DNA from: Niallia endozanthoxylica
GTDB lineage: Bacteria > Bacillota > Bacilli > Bacillales > Cytobacillaceae
Assembly: GCF_008710145.1 (NCBI RefSeq)
Contig: NZ_VYKL01000020.1
Coordinates: forward strand, 57,100 to 121,099
DNA: 64,000 nt
Direction: 5' to 3'
Shown here in pieces: positions 1 to 9,533 of this stretch (its first letter is position 1; each line of letters begins with the position of its first letter). The notes beneath the pieces are model-generated. The model had not been told where the DNA came from. It worked only from the letters and a program-made list of their open reading frames with translations, and searched no databases. The translations under genes were made by a program, and so were the position numbers.

Positions 1-520
1 TTGCCAGCTCAACGGCAGCATAGCTGACTGATACTGCATTTGCTCCAATATCCGTTTCAGAGTGTGCCCGTTTTGCAAGAGTCACAGCTTGTTTGAACAG
101 CTGATTAAATACTGTACCTGTTGTATTTTCGTCTTGGGCCAATAAAAAGCTTGAACGAACCTGGCCTAAGATTTGAGTTTCCCCAAGTACAAGTGAATTC
201 AAACCACAGGCTACTTTATAGAGATGCTCAATAGCACCATCCTGATCATAAATAAATAGAAATGGCGAAAATTCACCTTGCTCTATTTGGAACCATTCTG
301 AAAGGAATTCTTTTATATAGTACCGACCTGTGTGTAGTTGATCTACGACTGCATAGATTTCTGTCCGATTACATGTTGATAGAATGACATTTTCAAGAAT
401 ACTTTTTTTAGCATTCAGCTTTTTCATCGCTTCCCCTAGCTGTGAAGGGTCAAACGTCAAACGTTCTCGGATTTCTACTGGAGCCGTTTTGTGGTTAATC
501 CCAACGACAATAATATGCAT
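1..520 (-). CDS. hemA: Glutamyl-tRNA reductase, 5' part (runs off the window)
   Basis: Glutamyl-tRNA reductase makes glutamate-1-semialdehyde from Glu-tRNA, the first committed step of C5-pathway tetrapyrrole synthesis. The first 173 codons are present, beginning [14 protein letters not shown] and containing the active-site motif STCNRTE, whose Cys (about residue 50) forms the thioester with glutamate. The catalytic N-terminal domain is followed by the start of the helical linker; the NADPH-binding part lies beyond position 1. A GGGGGA Shine-Dalgarno stands upstream of the ATG. In B. subtilis hemA heads the hemAXCDBL operon, which would continue to the left. The link to the neighbouring protease cluster matches B. 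subtilis order. Confidence 0.95.
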   Translation of the reverse strand, partial: MHIIVVGINHKTAPVEIRERLTFDPSQLGEAMKKLNAKKSILENVILSTCNRTEIYAVVDQLHTGRYYIKEFLSEWFQIEQGEFSPFLFIYDQDGAIEHLYKVACGLNSLVLGETQILGQVRSSFLLAQDENTTGTVFNQLFKQAVTLAKRAHSETDIGANAVSVSYAAVELA

Positions 521-558
521 GTTATGTTTATCCCCCTATAAAAATAAGCATAATTCCC

Positions 559-573
559 CTGTCATTATTATAG
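559..573 (-). promoter_or_regulatory. hemA promoter -10 with PerR-box-like sequence
   Basis: On the minus strand TGCTATAAT forms an extended -10 (core at 567-572) about 45 bases upstream of the hemA start. The 15 bases around it read CTATAATAATGACAG and match 10 of the 14 fixed positions of the PerR box TTATAATNATTATAA. B. subtilis hemA is a known PerR target. The match is partial, so the operator is an inference. Confidence 0.4.
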
Positions 574-810
574 CATGTGTCATATTTATATTTTTTACAA
601 ATATATGAATATATATTAAATTATTTTCAGTTATTTTTTTAATAATATATTTTGAATAATGCAAATTCTGCAGTTTATCCTCGATCAGTGTGGTAAGATA
701 ATTAAGAATATCGTTCTAGTAATTAAACTTAATCTGTCTAATTACCTATATCAGTACAGTAACAAAAAAACATATAATATTCAAGAAATCATTATTGGAA
801 GGATTGTCAA

Positions 811-1317
811 ATGAAGAACCCACGTATTTTCCCTGGAATCATTTTAATTGGCTTTGGAATCTTCTTTTTTCTGCAGCAAGCGAATCTTCCTTTATTTGCT
901 CAATTTATGACGTGGCCCACACTGCTGATGATTGTAGGAATTGCCTTTTTATGTCAAGGCTATGCCGGAACAGATTATGAAGCCATTTTACCTGGTGTCA
1001 TATTAACCGGCTTTGGCTTCCACTTTCATGTTGTGAACCGCCTGTCAATATGGCCAGATGCTCTCGGTGTTTTTATCCTAATCATTGCTCTTGGTTTTTT
1101 ACTTCGCTATCAAAAGACTGGGAACGGGCTGTTTCAAGGTGTTTTATTTCTTTCTTTAGCCGCACTGTTACTTTTCTATAATCAAGTCATGAGCTGGCTT
1201 GGTCTAATAGAAAGTAAAATTGCCGCATTTAGCAATTTTTGGCCCGCGGCACTCATTCTTGTCGGAACCTCCCTCTTATTTTCCAGAAAAAAAAGAGAAA
1301 GAGAAAGACAAAAATAA
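811..1317 (+). CDS. LiaI/LiaF-like small integral membrane protein
   Basis: This 168-aa protein is mostly hydrophobic, with about five or six predicted membrane segments between residues 5 and 158 and a basic tail (RKKRERERQK). Repeated short GxxLxGxGxxF-type motifs, for example PGIILIGFGIFFF and PGVILTGFGFHFH, resemble the transmembrane region of LiaI/LiaF-type envelope-stress proteins. In B. subtilis the unknown membrane protein YsxD occupies a similar place beside ysxC, and this may be its equivalent. A GGAAGGA Shine-Dalgarno precedes the ATG. It is transcribed divergently from hemA and converges on ysxC, sharing a bidirectional terminator with it. No enzymatic residues are apparent, and function is unknown. 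Confidence 0.75.
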   Translation: MKNPRIFPGIILIGFGIFFFLQQANLPLFAQFMTWPTLLMIVGIAFLCQGYAGTDYEAILPGVILTGFGFHFHVVNRLSIWPDALGVFILIIALGFLLRYQKTGNGLFQGVLFLSLAALLLFYNQVMSWLGLIESKIAAFSNFWPAALILVGTSLLFSRKKRERERQK

Positions 1318-1343
1318 AAGCGGAACTTGCTTGTTCCGCTTTA
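1316..1343. terminator. Bidirectional terminator between the LiaI-like gene and ysxC
   Basis: A 10-bp perfect stem (AAAGCGGAAC with its complement) has a 6-base loop and A/T tracts on both sides, so it can stop transcription from either direction. The stop codon of ysxC lies at its right edge. Confidence 0.8.
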
Positions 1344-1952
1344 CTCTTCTTCAAATTCTTCTATTTCATCCTTCATATAGCTTTTCATCACTGCCCATGC
1401 CTGATCTTTTCCATATCCTGTTTCTGATGAAAAAAGAACAATGGTATCATTTGGGTCAAGCTCCAGCGTTTCCCTTGTTATTTTCAAATGCTTTTGCCAT
1501 TTTGATTTTGGAATCTTATCAGCCTTTGTATTGATAATAATAACGGGAATATCATAATGCTTTAGAAATTGATACATCATGACATCGTCCGCAGTCGGCG
1601 GATGACGCAAATCAATAATTAATATGACTGCCTTTAACTGCTCTCTTGTTGTCAAATACGTTTCAATCATTTTCCCCCACGCAGCACGCTCGGTTTTCGA
1701 CACACGAGCATATCCATAACCGGGAACATCCACAAAATAAAATGCTTCATTAATAAGAAAGAAATTTAATGTTTGTGTTTTCCCTGGTTTCGAGGAAGTG
1801 CGAGCAAGACTCTTACGATTCAATACTTTATTAATAAATGACGATTTCCCAACATTAGAACGGCCGGCTAAGGCAAATTCCGGTAAAACTTCACTCGGAT
1901 ATTGATCAGGCTTAACAGCACTTATGACAATATCAGCACTTTTGATTTTCAT
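1341..1952 (-). CDS. ysxC: Ribosome-biogenesis GTPase YsxC/EngB
   Basis: YsxC is a TRAFAC-class GTPase that binds the 50S precursor and helps late large-subunit assembly in the cytoplasm. The 203-aa protein has the P-loop GRSNVGKS at residues 30-37, the G3 motif DVPGYGYA, and the NTKADK base-recognition motif. The length is normal for the family (about 195-210 aa). Its ATG overlaps the lonA stop by four bases (ATGA), so it is translationally coupled to lonA, as in the B. subtilis lonA-ysxC pair. A very acidic C-terminus (EIEEFEEE) ends the protein. Identification is secure. Confidence 0.97.
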   Translation of the reverse strand: MKIKSADIVISAVKPDQYPSEVLPEFALAGRSNVGKSSFINKVLNRKSLARTSSKPGKTQTLNFFLINEAFYFVDVPGYGYARVSKTERAAWGKMIETYLTTREQLKAVILIIDLRHPPTADDVMMYQFLKHYDIPVIIINTKADKIPKSKWQKHLKITRETLELDPNDTIVLFSSETGYGKDQAWAVMKSYMKDEIEEFEEE

Positions 1953-4276
1953 TCCTGTCCCTCGCTTTTTAGTGCATGCCGAAGCACTTCATCAACGTGG
2001 GAAACTAGTACAAACTCTAATTCTTCCCGAACACTTTCCGGAATATCATCTAAATCCTTTTCATTTTCTTTTGGACAAATGATTTTAGTTAGTCCTGCGC
2101 GATGTGCACTTAATGTTTTTTCTTTTAATCCGCCAATTGGCAATACACGGCCGCGAAGGGTTATCTCACCTGTCATACCCACTTCTTTACGGATTGGTTT
2201 ACCCGTTAATGCTGACACTAGTGCCGTTGCCATTGTAATTCCCGCTGAAGGACCATCCTTTGGTACGGCGCCTTCCGGTACATGAATGTGAATGTCGTAC
2301 TTCTCATGGAAGTCCGGATCAATCCCAAGCTCTGTAGCTTTTGAACGAATATAACTAAAAGCAGCCTGTGCTGACTCCTTCATCACATCGCCTAGCTTTC
2401 CTGTTAGGACAAGCTTTCCTTTACCAGATGACAGGGATACTTCAATTTGCAGTGTATCACCGCCAACGGTCGTATAGGCAAGCCCTGTTGCAACTCCCAC
2501 TTGATCTTCCAGCTCTGCTTGGCCGTAATGGAACATTTTCTTCCCAAGAAAATCTTCTAGATTTTGCTCAGTAACGATTACTTTTTTCTTTTCACCAGAT
2601 ACAATAATTTTGGCCGTTTTCCGGCAAATGCCTGCTAGTTTTCGTTCTAATCCCCTAACACCGGCTTCACGTGTATAATAGCGGATAATATGAAGGATTC
2701 CCTCATCACGAATCTGCAGCTGTGCTTTTGTTAATCCATGCTCTTTTATTTGTTTTGGCAGTAAATGATCCTTGGCAATATGAAGCTTCTCAAGCTCCGT
2801 ATAACCGGCAATCGAAATAATTTCCATTCGGTCACGAAGCGGACCTGGAATCGTACCTAAATCATTGGCTGTTGCAATAAACATAACCTTTGAAAGATCA
2901 TAAGTTTCCTCAATATAATGGTCGCTAAAATTATGATTCTGCTCAGGATCCAATACTTCAAGCATGGCAGCAGATGGATCACCGCGAAAATCACCGGACA
3001 TTTTATCAATCTCATCTAATAAAAAGACAGGATTAATCGTACCAGCCTTTTTCATTCCTTGAATAATTCGCCCTGGCATTGCCCCCACATACGTTCTCCT
3101 GTGGCCGCGGATTTCTGATTCATCCCTGACGCCTCCAAGTGAAACACGGACAAAATGACGGTTTAAGGACGTAGCGATTGAGCGGGCAAGACTTGTTTTA
3201 CCGACTCCCGGAGGACCGGCAAGGCATAGAATCGGCCCCTTCAAAGAGTTTGTCAGCTTTTGTACAGCCAAATATTCGATTACACGCTCTTTTACCTTTT
3301 CTAGGCCGAAATGATCCTGATTCAAGATACGCTCCGCTTTTTCAATATTAATGTCATCTTCCGTTGCATTGGACCAAGGAAGTGAAATCAGCCAATCAAT
3401 ATAATTACGGATGACAGCACTCTCAGCAGAACTGGAGGGAACCTTTTCATAACGATCCAATTCCTTTAAGGCCGCTTGTTTAACATGCTCAGGCATGCCA
3501 ATCTGTTCGATTTTCTCTGTCAGTTCAGCTACTTCACCTGACTTTCCGTCTTTATCACCTAGCTCTTTTTGAATAGCCTTCATCTGCTCACGCAAATAAT
3601 ATTCCTTTTGCGTGCGTTCCATTGATTTTTTGACTCTCTGTCCTATTTTCTTTTCTAAACTTAATACTTCTTTTTCATTATGAATAATTTCAATGACCCG
3701 ATTCATCCGGTCCTTTACTTCAATCAGCTCTAAAATATCTTGTTTTTCTTTAAGCTTTAACGGAAGATGCGATGCGATGATATCAGCCATTCGCCCCGGT
3801 TCCTCTATATCACTGACTGATGAATAGGTCTCCGCAGAGATTTTTTTTGACACTTTTATGTATTGTTCAAAGTATTCAAGCATTGTTCTCATTAAGGCTT
3901 GATCTTCCGAATCAATTGTCTCTTGATCCTCATATGTTTTTAAACGAACTAAAAAATAATTCGGTTCATCGATGTACTCAATAATTTCTGCGCGCTTTAA
4001 GCCTTCAATCAGTACTCGAATGGTGCCGTTCGGAAGTTTTAGCATTTGCTTTACCTTTGTTAACGTTCCCACCTGGTACAAATCTTCTTCCTCCGGCATA
4101 TCAACTGACAAATCCTTTTGTGTGGTTAAAAATATAAGATGATTGTCAACCATTGCCTTTTCAAGTGCCTGCACAGACCTGTCGCGGCCAACATCTAAAT
4201 GAAGAACCATTGTCGGATAAACAAGTAAGCCACGAAGCGGCAGCAAAGGGACGATTACTTCTTCATGATTTGCCAT
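1949..4276 (-). CDS. lonA: ATP-dependent protease LonA
   Basis: LonA degrades misfolded and regulatory proteins. The 775-aa chain has an N-terminal substrate-binding LON domain (about residues 8-205), a coiled region, an AAA+ module with Walker A GPPGVGKT near residue 355 and Walker B FLLDEID, and a C-terminal S16 peptidase domain with the catalytic Ser in DGPSAG and the partner Lys in the GGLKEK segment. Length matches B. subtilis LonA. The start was chosen at ATG preceded by GGGGG. A separate membrane-anchored Lon, LonB, lies immediately upstream. The gene is coupled to ysxC. I looked for CtsR heptad repeats in the upstream region and saw none. Confidence 0.97.
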   Translation of the reverse strand: MANHEEVIVPLLPLRGLLVYPTMVLHLDVGRDRSVQALEKAMVDNHLIFLTTQKDLSVDMPEEEDLYQVGTLTKVKQMLKLPNGTIRVLIEGLKRAEIIEYIDEPNYFLVRLKTYEDQETIDSEDQALMRTMLEYFEQYIKVSKKISAETYSSVSDIEEPGRMADIIASHLPLKLKEKQDILELIEVKDRMNRVIEIIHNEKEVLSLEKKIGQRVKKSMERTQKEYYLREQMKAIQKELGDKDGKSGEVAELTEKIEQIGMPEHVKQAALKELDRYEKVPSSSAESAVIRNYIDWLISLPWSNATEDDINIEKAERILNQDHFGLEKVKERVIEYLAVQKLTNSLKGPILCLAGPPGVGKTSLARSIATSLNRHFVRVSLGGVRDESEIRGHRRTYVGAMPGRIIQGMKKAGTINPVFLLDEIDKMSGDFRGDPSAAMLEVLDPEQNHNFSDHYIEETYDLSKVMFIATANDLGTIPGPLRDRMEIISIAGYTELEKLHIAKDHLLPKQIKEHGLTKAQLQIRDEGILHIIRYYTREAGVRGLERKLAGICRKTAKIIVSGEKKKVIVTEQNLEDFLGKKMFHYGQAELEDQVGVATGLAYTTVGGDTLQIEVSLSSGKGKLVLTGKLGDVMKESAQAAFSYIRSKATELGIDPDFHEKYDIHIHVPEGAVPKDGPSAGITMATALVSALTGKPIRKEVGMTGEITLRGRVLPIGGLKEKTLSAHRAGLTKIICPKENEKDLDDIPESVREELEFVLVSHVDEVLRHALKSEGQE

Positions 4277-4333
4277 TCCTTACACCCCCATATGGTCATT
4301 TTTCCATATATCACTAACATTTTCCTTTTTACA

Positions 4334-4363
4334 ATTTTATCGTATTTAAGTCCACGTGTCTAA
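4334..4363 (-). promoter_or_regulatory. Candidate SigA promoter for lonA
   Basis: The minus strand reads TTAGAC (4358-4363), an 18-base spacer, then TAAAAT (4334-4339), about 60 bases upstream of the lonA start. This is a reasonable but not ideal SigA promoter. Confidence 0.4.
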
Positions 4364-4497
4364 TAAGGCGGATTCTTGTCAAAAGATTATACGAGACACA
4401 CTTCATTCTCCATGATAAAAGCTATATAATAAAGCTTCGTCTTGTCCGCAAAGAAACAAACCGAAGCTTCCTTTTTCTATTTTAAAATAGTATGTGA

Positions 4498-4574
4498 ATC
4501 CCTGCTCAATTAGAGTGCTTTTTTGCATTCATCTCTAACTTTAGAAGTGGAGGGCTTCTGCTGAATGAAGTTAA
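4498..4574 (+). repeat. R1 repeat, right-half remnant (copy D)
   Basis: This stretch between lonA and lonB aligns by eye with the right half of the R1 repeats at 26536-26725 and 50072-50260. It shares TTTTTTGCATTCATC, the diverged AACTTTAGAAGTGGA segment, and the terminal GCTGAATGAAGTTAA. The left inverted-repeat arm is not recognisable, so the copy looks decayed. The terminal TTAA overlaps the TAA stop of lonB. Confidence 0.7.
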
Positions 4575-6241
4575 ATACTTTCTTTCTTTGTCACTTCAAT
4601 AGATGATGCAGAAATAGATGGACTGGAGCTGTAGTCCTTCTTTAACGCCACGTCAAACACTTCATTTATATGAGTAACAGGGATAATCTCGATATCTTTA
4701 ATTTCCTGCAGAATCGTTTGCATGTTTTCTTTCGGGATAATCACTTTTTTCACACCGGCTTTTTTCGCTGCCTTCACTTTTGGATATACTCCTCCAATTG
4801 GCTTCACATTCCCATGAATGCTAATTTCACCGGTCATCGCTACCGTGTTGTCAATTGGAAGATTATAAATAGCCGAATAAATTCCGGTTGCCATCGCAAT
4901 TCCGGCAGACGGGCCATCAATTGGAACTCCTCCAGGGAAATTTACATGGATATCAAATTCATCTGCAGGAACACCCATTGAGCGTAACACTGTAATAACA
5001 TTCTCTATAGAGCCTTTTGCCATACTTTTTCGGCGTATCGATTTTCCACTGTTGCCGATACTTTCTTCTTCTACAATGCCAGTAATATTAATTGACCCAC
5101 TCTTTTTTGCCGGAATTACGGTAACTTCTAATTCAAGCAGTGTTCCTGTATTTGGTCCGTGTACGGCAAGCCCATTCACAAGACCTATAGCAGACTCAGT
5201 GTTTACCTTGCGTTCCATTCTTGGACTGAGCTGGCTGGAATGGACCACCCATTCAATGTCCTCTTCTTTTATGTATTGACGATCCTCAGTAATAGCTAGC
5301 CCTGCAGACAGCTGAATCATATTGACAGCCTCCCGTCCATTTCGTGCATAAGAGGCCAGAATCCCAATCCCTTTTTCACTAATCTGCATATTTACTTTAT
5401 CCGCTGCTTTTTTTCCGACAGCAGCAATTTCCTCTTCCGTTAATTCGCGGAAAAATACCTCCATGCACCGTGAGCGAATAGCCGGAGGAATTTCGCTTGG
5501 AGTCCTTGTTGTAGCACCTATTAAACGGAAGTCTGCCGGTAGTCCATTTTTAAATATATCATGAATATGATTTGGAATCTGAGTATTTTCCTCGTTATAA
5601 TAGGCACTTTCTAAATATACTTTTCGGTCCTCAAGCACCTTTAATAATTTATTCATTTGAATCGAGTGCAATTCTCCAATTTCATCAATAAACAATACCC
5701 CGCCGTGTGCATTTGTCACTGCGCCCTGCTTCGGCTGAGGAATACCGGCTTGTCCCATCGCTCCGGCTCCTTGATAAATGGGATCATGAACAGAACCAAT
5801 CAATGGATCTGCTATCCCTCTTTCATCAAATCTTGCTGTAGTAGCATCCAGTTCTATAAAAACCGAAGATTGTTGAAATGGAGATTTCGGATTCTTTTTT
5901 GCTTCCTCTAATACAAGTCTGGCAGCTGCCGTTTTACCTACTCCCGGAGGACCATAGATAATAACATGCTGTGGATTGGGACCGCATAAAGCAGCCTTCA
6001 ATGACTTTATTCCATCCTCCTGCCCGACAATATCCTTGAAGCTTGACGGACGTACCTTTTCAGAAAGCGGTTCACTTAATTTAATCTCTCTTAGTTTTCT
6101 TAACTGGTCCATTTCTTTTTTCGATTCTCGGTCAATAGATACCTTTTGCGTACGCTGATTTTTTAATAAATTCCAGAAATATATCCCTATCACGACACCG
6201 AAAAATAATTGTATAAACAAGACAATGCCCGTCCAACTCAT
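4571..6241 (-). CDS. lonB: Membrane-anchored sporulation protease LonB
   Basis: LonB is the forespore-associated Lon-type protease of bacilli. The 556-aa protein has one N-terminal membrane segment (about residues 4-25), an AAA+ domain with Walker A GPPGVGKT at residues 97-104 and Walker B VLFIDEIGEL, and a C-terminal S16 domain with the catalytic GPSAG motif and Lys in the GGVYPK segment. It lacks the large N-terminal LON domain of LonA, as expected for LonB. In B. subtilis it is transcribed by SigF; I did not find a convincing SigF promoter here. The extreme C-terminus ends next to an R1 repeat remnant that overlaps the stop codon. Confidence 0.95.
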   Translation of the reverse strand: MSWTGIVLFIQLFFGVVIGIYFWNLLKNQRTQKVSIDRESKKEMDQLRKLREIKLSEPLSEKVRPSSFKDIVGQEDGIKSLKAALCGPNPQHVIIYGPPGVGKTAAARLVLEEAKKNPKSPFQQSSVFIELDATTARFDERGIADPLIGSVHDPIYQGAGAMGQAGIPQPKQGAVTNAHGGVLFIDEIGELHSIQMNKLLKVLEDRKVYLESAYYNEENTQIPNHIHDIFKNGLPADFRLIGATTRTPSEIPPAIRSRCMEVFFRELTEEEIAAVGKKAADKVNMQISEKGIGILASYARNGREAVNMIQLSAGLAITEDRQYIKEEDIEWVVHSSQLSPRMERKVNTESAIGLVNGLAVHGPNTGTLLELEVTVIPAKKSGSINITGIVEEESIGNSGKSIRRKSMAKGSIENVITVLRSMGVPADEFDIHVNFPGGVPIDGPSAGIAMATGIYSAIYNLPIDNTVAMTGEISIHGNVKPIGGVYPKVKAAKKAGVKKVIIPKENMQTILQEIKDIEIIPVTHINEVFDVALKKDYSSSPSISASSIEVTKKESI

Positions 6242-6341
6242 CGTATTCCCTCCTGCAAATTAATACTAGTTGATATTTGCTAGTATCTCCTTCACTAAGC
6301 AGGAATAAACAAATTTTTGACGTAATAGCATGCCGTTATGG

Positions 6342-6376
6342 AAAAAAAGCCAAACCGGGAATGGTTTGGCTTTTTT
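6342..6376 (-). terminator. Terminator downstream of clpX
   Basis: A strong hairpin with arms AAAAAAGCCAAACC and GGTTTGGCTTTTTT and a short loop lies 35 bases after the clpX stop. The minus-strand T tract follows the stem. Confidence 0.9.
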
Positions 6377-6410
6377 CATAAATCTTGCTCCAGCGCTTAC
6401 GCTTTTTTTA

Positions 6411-7676
6411 TTATGCAGATGTTTTTCTTTTTTCTTGTACAACAGTTCCATCTGTAAGAACTAACTTTGGATCCGTTTTATCAACAACGGTTTCCTGTGT
6501 AATGATACATTTAGAAATATCATCACGTGATGGAAGCTCATACATGACATCAAGCATAATTCCTTCGATGATGGAACGTAATCCACGAGCACCCGTTTTT
6601 CTTTCAATAGCCTGCTTAGCTATTTCAAGCAGCGCACCTTCCTCAAACTCAAGCTCAACATCGTCAAGCTCAAGCATTTTTTGGTATTGCTTTACTAAAG
6701 CATTTTTCGGCTTAGTTAAAATCTCAATTAACGCATCTTCATCAAGCTGTGAAAGACTCGCGATAATAGGTAAACGTCCGATAAATTCCGGAATAAGTCC
6801 AAATCGTAATAAGTCCTCTGGTAAAACTTTAGAAAGCAAATCTTTTTGTTCAACTTCCTGTTCTTTTAAGTCAGAACCGAAACCAATGACTTTTTGTCCA
6901 AGTCGGCGCTTAATAATTGTCTCAATTCCATCAAAGGCGCCGCCGCAAATGAATAAAATATTCGTCGTATCAATTTGAATAAATTCTTGATGCGGATGCT
7001 TTCTTCCACCTTGAGGCGGCACACTTGCAACCGTTCCTTCAAGAATTTTCAACAATGCCTGCTGCACACCTTCACCAGATACATCTCTTGTAATGGATGG
7101 GTTTTCAGACTTACGAGCAATTTTATCAATTTCATCAATATAGATAATTCCTTTTTCAGCCTTTTCAACATCATAATCTGCTGCTTGTATAAGTTTTAAC
7201 AGGATGTTTTCTACATCCTCCCCAACATATCCAGCCTCTGTTAATGAAGTTGCATCAGCAATGGCAAATGGTACATTTAATATACGAGCTAATGTTTGTG
7301 CAAGCAATGTCTTCCCACTACCTGTCGGCCCAATCATCGCAATATTACTCTTTGCCAATTCAACCTCATCAATTTTACTGTTTGAGTTAATCCGTTTGTA
7401 ATGATTATAAACAGCTACTGATAAGGATTTTTTAGCCTGGTCTTGTCCAATCACATACTCATCAAGTATTTCACGGATTTCCGCTGGCTTTGGTACATCT
7501 TTAAATTCGATTTCCTCTTCTGTACCTAATTCTTCTTCAACAATTTCAGTACACAGTTCAATACATTCATCACAAATATAAACACCTGGTCCTGCGACTA
7601 ATTTGCGTACTTGTTCCTGTGTTTTTCCACAGAACGAGCACTTCAATTGTCCCTTTTCGTCATTAAACTTGAACAA
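6411..7676 (-). CDS. clpX: ClpX, ATPase subunit of ClpXP protease
   Basis: ClpX unfolds substrates and feeds them to ClpP. From a TTG start the protein is 421 aa and begins [10 protein letters not shown], matching the B. subtilis N-terminus and length (420 aa). The zinc-binding domain has Cys13, Cys16, Cys35 and Cys38; Walker A GPTGSGKT is at residues 116-123, with [10 protein letters not shown] as Walker B. GGGGTG at the proper distance upstream supports TTG over the ATG at 7733, which would add 19 non-conserved residues. It stands apart from clpP, between lonB and tig, as in B. subtilis. It has its own terminator, and an extended -10-like TGTTACAAT upstream may be its promoter. Confidence 0.96.
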   Translation of the reverse strand: MFKFNDEKGQLKCSFCGKTQEQVRKLVAGPGVYICDECIELCTEIVEEELGTEEEIEFKDVPKPAEIREILDEYVIGQDQAKKSLSVAVYNHYKRINSNSKIDEVELAKSNIAMIGPTGSGKTLLAQTLARILNVPFAIADATSLTEAGYVGEDVENILLKLIQAADYDVEKAEKGIIYIDEIDKIARKSENPSITRDVSGEGVQQALLKILEGTVASVPPQGGRKHPHQEFIQIDTTNILFICGGAFDGIETIIKRRLGQKVIGFGSDLKEQEVEQKDLLSKVLPEDLLRFGLIPEFIGRLPIIASLSQLDEDALIEILTKPKNALVKQYQKMLELDDVELEFEEGALLEIAKQAIERKTGARGLRSIIEGIMLDVMYELPSRDDISKCIITQETVVDKTDPKLVLTDGTVVQEKRKTSA

Positions 7677-8076
7677 TATTTTCACCCCTTGAATTACTTT
7701 ATGTAATCTATAACTAACGTGGATTGCTCGCAATAAAGTTTCCTAATGCTACTATTTATTGAATTGTAACACATTTTATGAAAATACAGGAAATGATAAC
7801 CCTTGCATAAAAGCAAATTAGCAGGAGCTTTTTATTGCTGAGCAATCCGTTTCCAAATATGTAATCATTTCATATCAACATTAATAAAATAATGTGTTTA
7901 ATCATTCGTTTCAATCTTTTATGTATTATATATATTCCTGTATGTTCAAATTAAAACCCCTGCTAAAGAGTTACTTTTATTTATTATATGTATTTTACCA
8001 TAATATAAAACAAGGTACGATAAAATCGCACCTTGTTTTTAAAATCAATTAATTATACAAGAAATGCACGAATAAA
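7677..8076. other. 400-base intergenic region between clpX and tig
   Basis: No gene was found. On the clpX side is an imperfect inverted repeat, GGATTGCTCGCAATAAAG at 7721-7738 and its near-complement at 7828-7848, which brackets the probable clpX promoter. On the tig side is the tig terminator (8006-8040). The remainder is AT-rich with no feature I can support. Confidence 0.6.
8006..8040 (-). terminator. Terminator downstream of tig
   Basis: The minus strand reads AAAACAAGGTGCGATTTTAT followed by the complementary CGTACCTTGTTTTA arm. One mismatch interrupts the stem, and a T run follows. Confidence 0.85.
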
Positions 8077-9372
8077 TTAAGCTTGTGCTTCAACCGTTTT
8101 ACTGTTGTCAACTAAGAACTTAACAGTATTTCTTGCTTGAAGATCACTCTTAAGTCCATCAAGGCTTCCAAGCGCATTTTTAATATTATCAACAGTCATG
8201 TTATACATTCCTGCCATTTTTTCTAACTCTTCATTGATTTGTTCATCTGTTACTTCAATGTTTTCAGCTTTTGCAATTGCTTCAAGTGTTAAGCTTCCGC
8301 GAACGCGTTGCTCAGCTTCTTCTTTCATTTGTTCACGAAGAGCTTCCTCATTTTGACCTGAGAACTGGAAGTAAAGCTCAAGATTCATCCCTTGCATTTG
8401 TAAGCGTTGTTCGAATTCTTGAAGCATACGATCTACTTCATTATCAATCATAACGGAAGGAACATCAATTTCAGCATTTGCAGTTGCTTTTTCAACAATA
8501 GCATCTTGAATATGGTGTTCTTCTTGATGCTTTTTATCATGCTCTAAACGAGATTTGATTTTTTCTTTTAATGCATCTAAAGTTTCCACTTCTTCGTCTA
8601 CATCTTTAGCAAATTCATCATCTAGCTCTGGAAGTTCTTTTCCTTTAATTTCATGAACAGTTACTTTGAAAACAGCCGGCTTTCCAGCTAATTCAGCAGC
8701 ATGATATTCCTCAGGGAATGTTACTTCTACGTCTTTTGATTCACCTGCAGCCAGACCAACTAATTGTTCTTCAAAGCCTGGGATGAATTGACCTGAGCCA
8801 AGTTCTAATGAATAGTTTTCAGCTTTTCCGCCCTCAAACGCTTCACCGTCAACAAAGCCTTCAAAATCCATAACAACTGTATCGCCGTTTTCTGCTTTTC
8901 CTTCTTCTTTCACAACAAGCTCAGCTTGTCTTTCTTGCAACGATTTAATTTCGTTGTCAACATCTTCATCTGTCACAGTTGTGTCAAATGCTTCTACTTC
9001 AAGTCCTTTATATTCGCCTAACTTTACTTCTGGTTTCACAGTAACCTTAGCAGTAAAGATAAATGATTTGCCTTTTTCAATTTGTTCTACATCAATTTCA
9101 GGACGGTCAACTGGCTCAATACCAGTTTCATCGATAGCCGCTGAATATGCTTCTGGAAGCATTAAATCGATTGCATCTTGGTATAAAGATTCTACACCAA
9201 AACGCTTTTCAAATAATGCACGAGGCATTTTCCCCTTACGGAAGCCCGGCACATTTACTTGCTTTACTACTTTTTGGAATGCAGAATCTAAGCTTTTGCT
9301 TACTGTTTCTGCATCTACTTCAACTGTTAGAACCCCTTGGTTCCCTTCTTGCTTTTCAAATTTTGCAGACAT
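8077..9372 (-). CDS. tig: Trigger factor, ribosome-associated chaperone and prolyl isomerase
   Basis: Trigger factor binds at the ribosomal exit tunnel and shields nascent chains. The 431-aa protein has the N-terminal ribosome-binding domain with the signature region [11 protein letters not shown] (about residues 41-51), a central FKBP-type PPIase domain (about 160-245), and the long helical C-terminal chaperone domain. Length is usual for Bacillaceae (about 424-430). It is monocistronic: its own promoter (9497-9524) and terminator flank it. It lies between ysoA and clpX as in B. subtilis. Confidence 0.97.
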   Translation of the reverse strand: MSAKFEKQEGNQGVLTVEVDAETVSKSLDSAFQKVVKQVNVPGFRKGKMPRALFEKRFGVESLYQDAIDLMLPEAYSAAIDETGIEPVDRPEIDVEQIEKGKSFIFTAKVTVKPEVKLGEYKGLEVEAFDTTVTDEDVDNEIKSLQERQAELVVKEEGKAENGDTVVMDFEGFVDGEAFEGGKAENYSLELGSGQFIPGFEEQLVGLAAGESKDVEVTFPEEYHAAELAGKPAVFKVTVHEIKGKELPELDDEFAKDVDEEVETLDALKEKIKSRLEHDKKHQEEHHIQDAIVEKATANAEIDVPSVMIDNEVDRMLQEFEQRLQMQGMNLELYFQFSGQNEEALREQMKEEAEQRVRGSLTLEAIAKAENIEVTDEQINEELEKMAGMYNMTVDNIKNALGSLDGLKSDLQARNTVKFLVDNSKTVEAQA

Positions 9373-9496
9373 ACTTTATTTTCCCTCCAACAATCTATTT
9401 CATTTACATTTACTAGCGAAATGATGAATGAATATGAATAATATAGCAATCATATTCTAATAGTAATATGATTATTTTTCACAAAAGCACCACTAC

Positions 9497-9524
9497 ATTA
9501 TAACACAGGTTGTCACTGTTTCAA
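9497..9524 (-). promoter_or_regulatory. Promoter of tig
   Basis: The minus strand has TTGAAA (9519-9524), a 16-base spacer, and TATAAT (9497-9502) with an upstream TG making an extended -10. This is a strong SigA match about 125 bases before the tig start. Confidence 0.75.
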
Positions 9525-9533
9525 CAGGCAGAC

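Noticed and set aside
6385..6978. A 197-codon plus-strand ORF across the 3' half of clpX
   Set aside because: It is antisense to a well-conserved gene, is low-complexity (Ser-rich), and has no family similarity that I can see.
8954..9424. A 156-codon plus-strand ORF opposite tig
   Set aside because: Ser/Thr-rich shadow of the tig reading frame with no ribosome-binding site of its own.
9421..9450. FadR-box-like TGAATGAATATGAAT upstream of tig
   Set aside because: Only a partial palindrome, in front of a gene with no link to fatty-acid oxidation.
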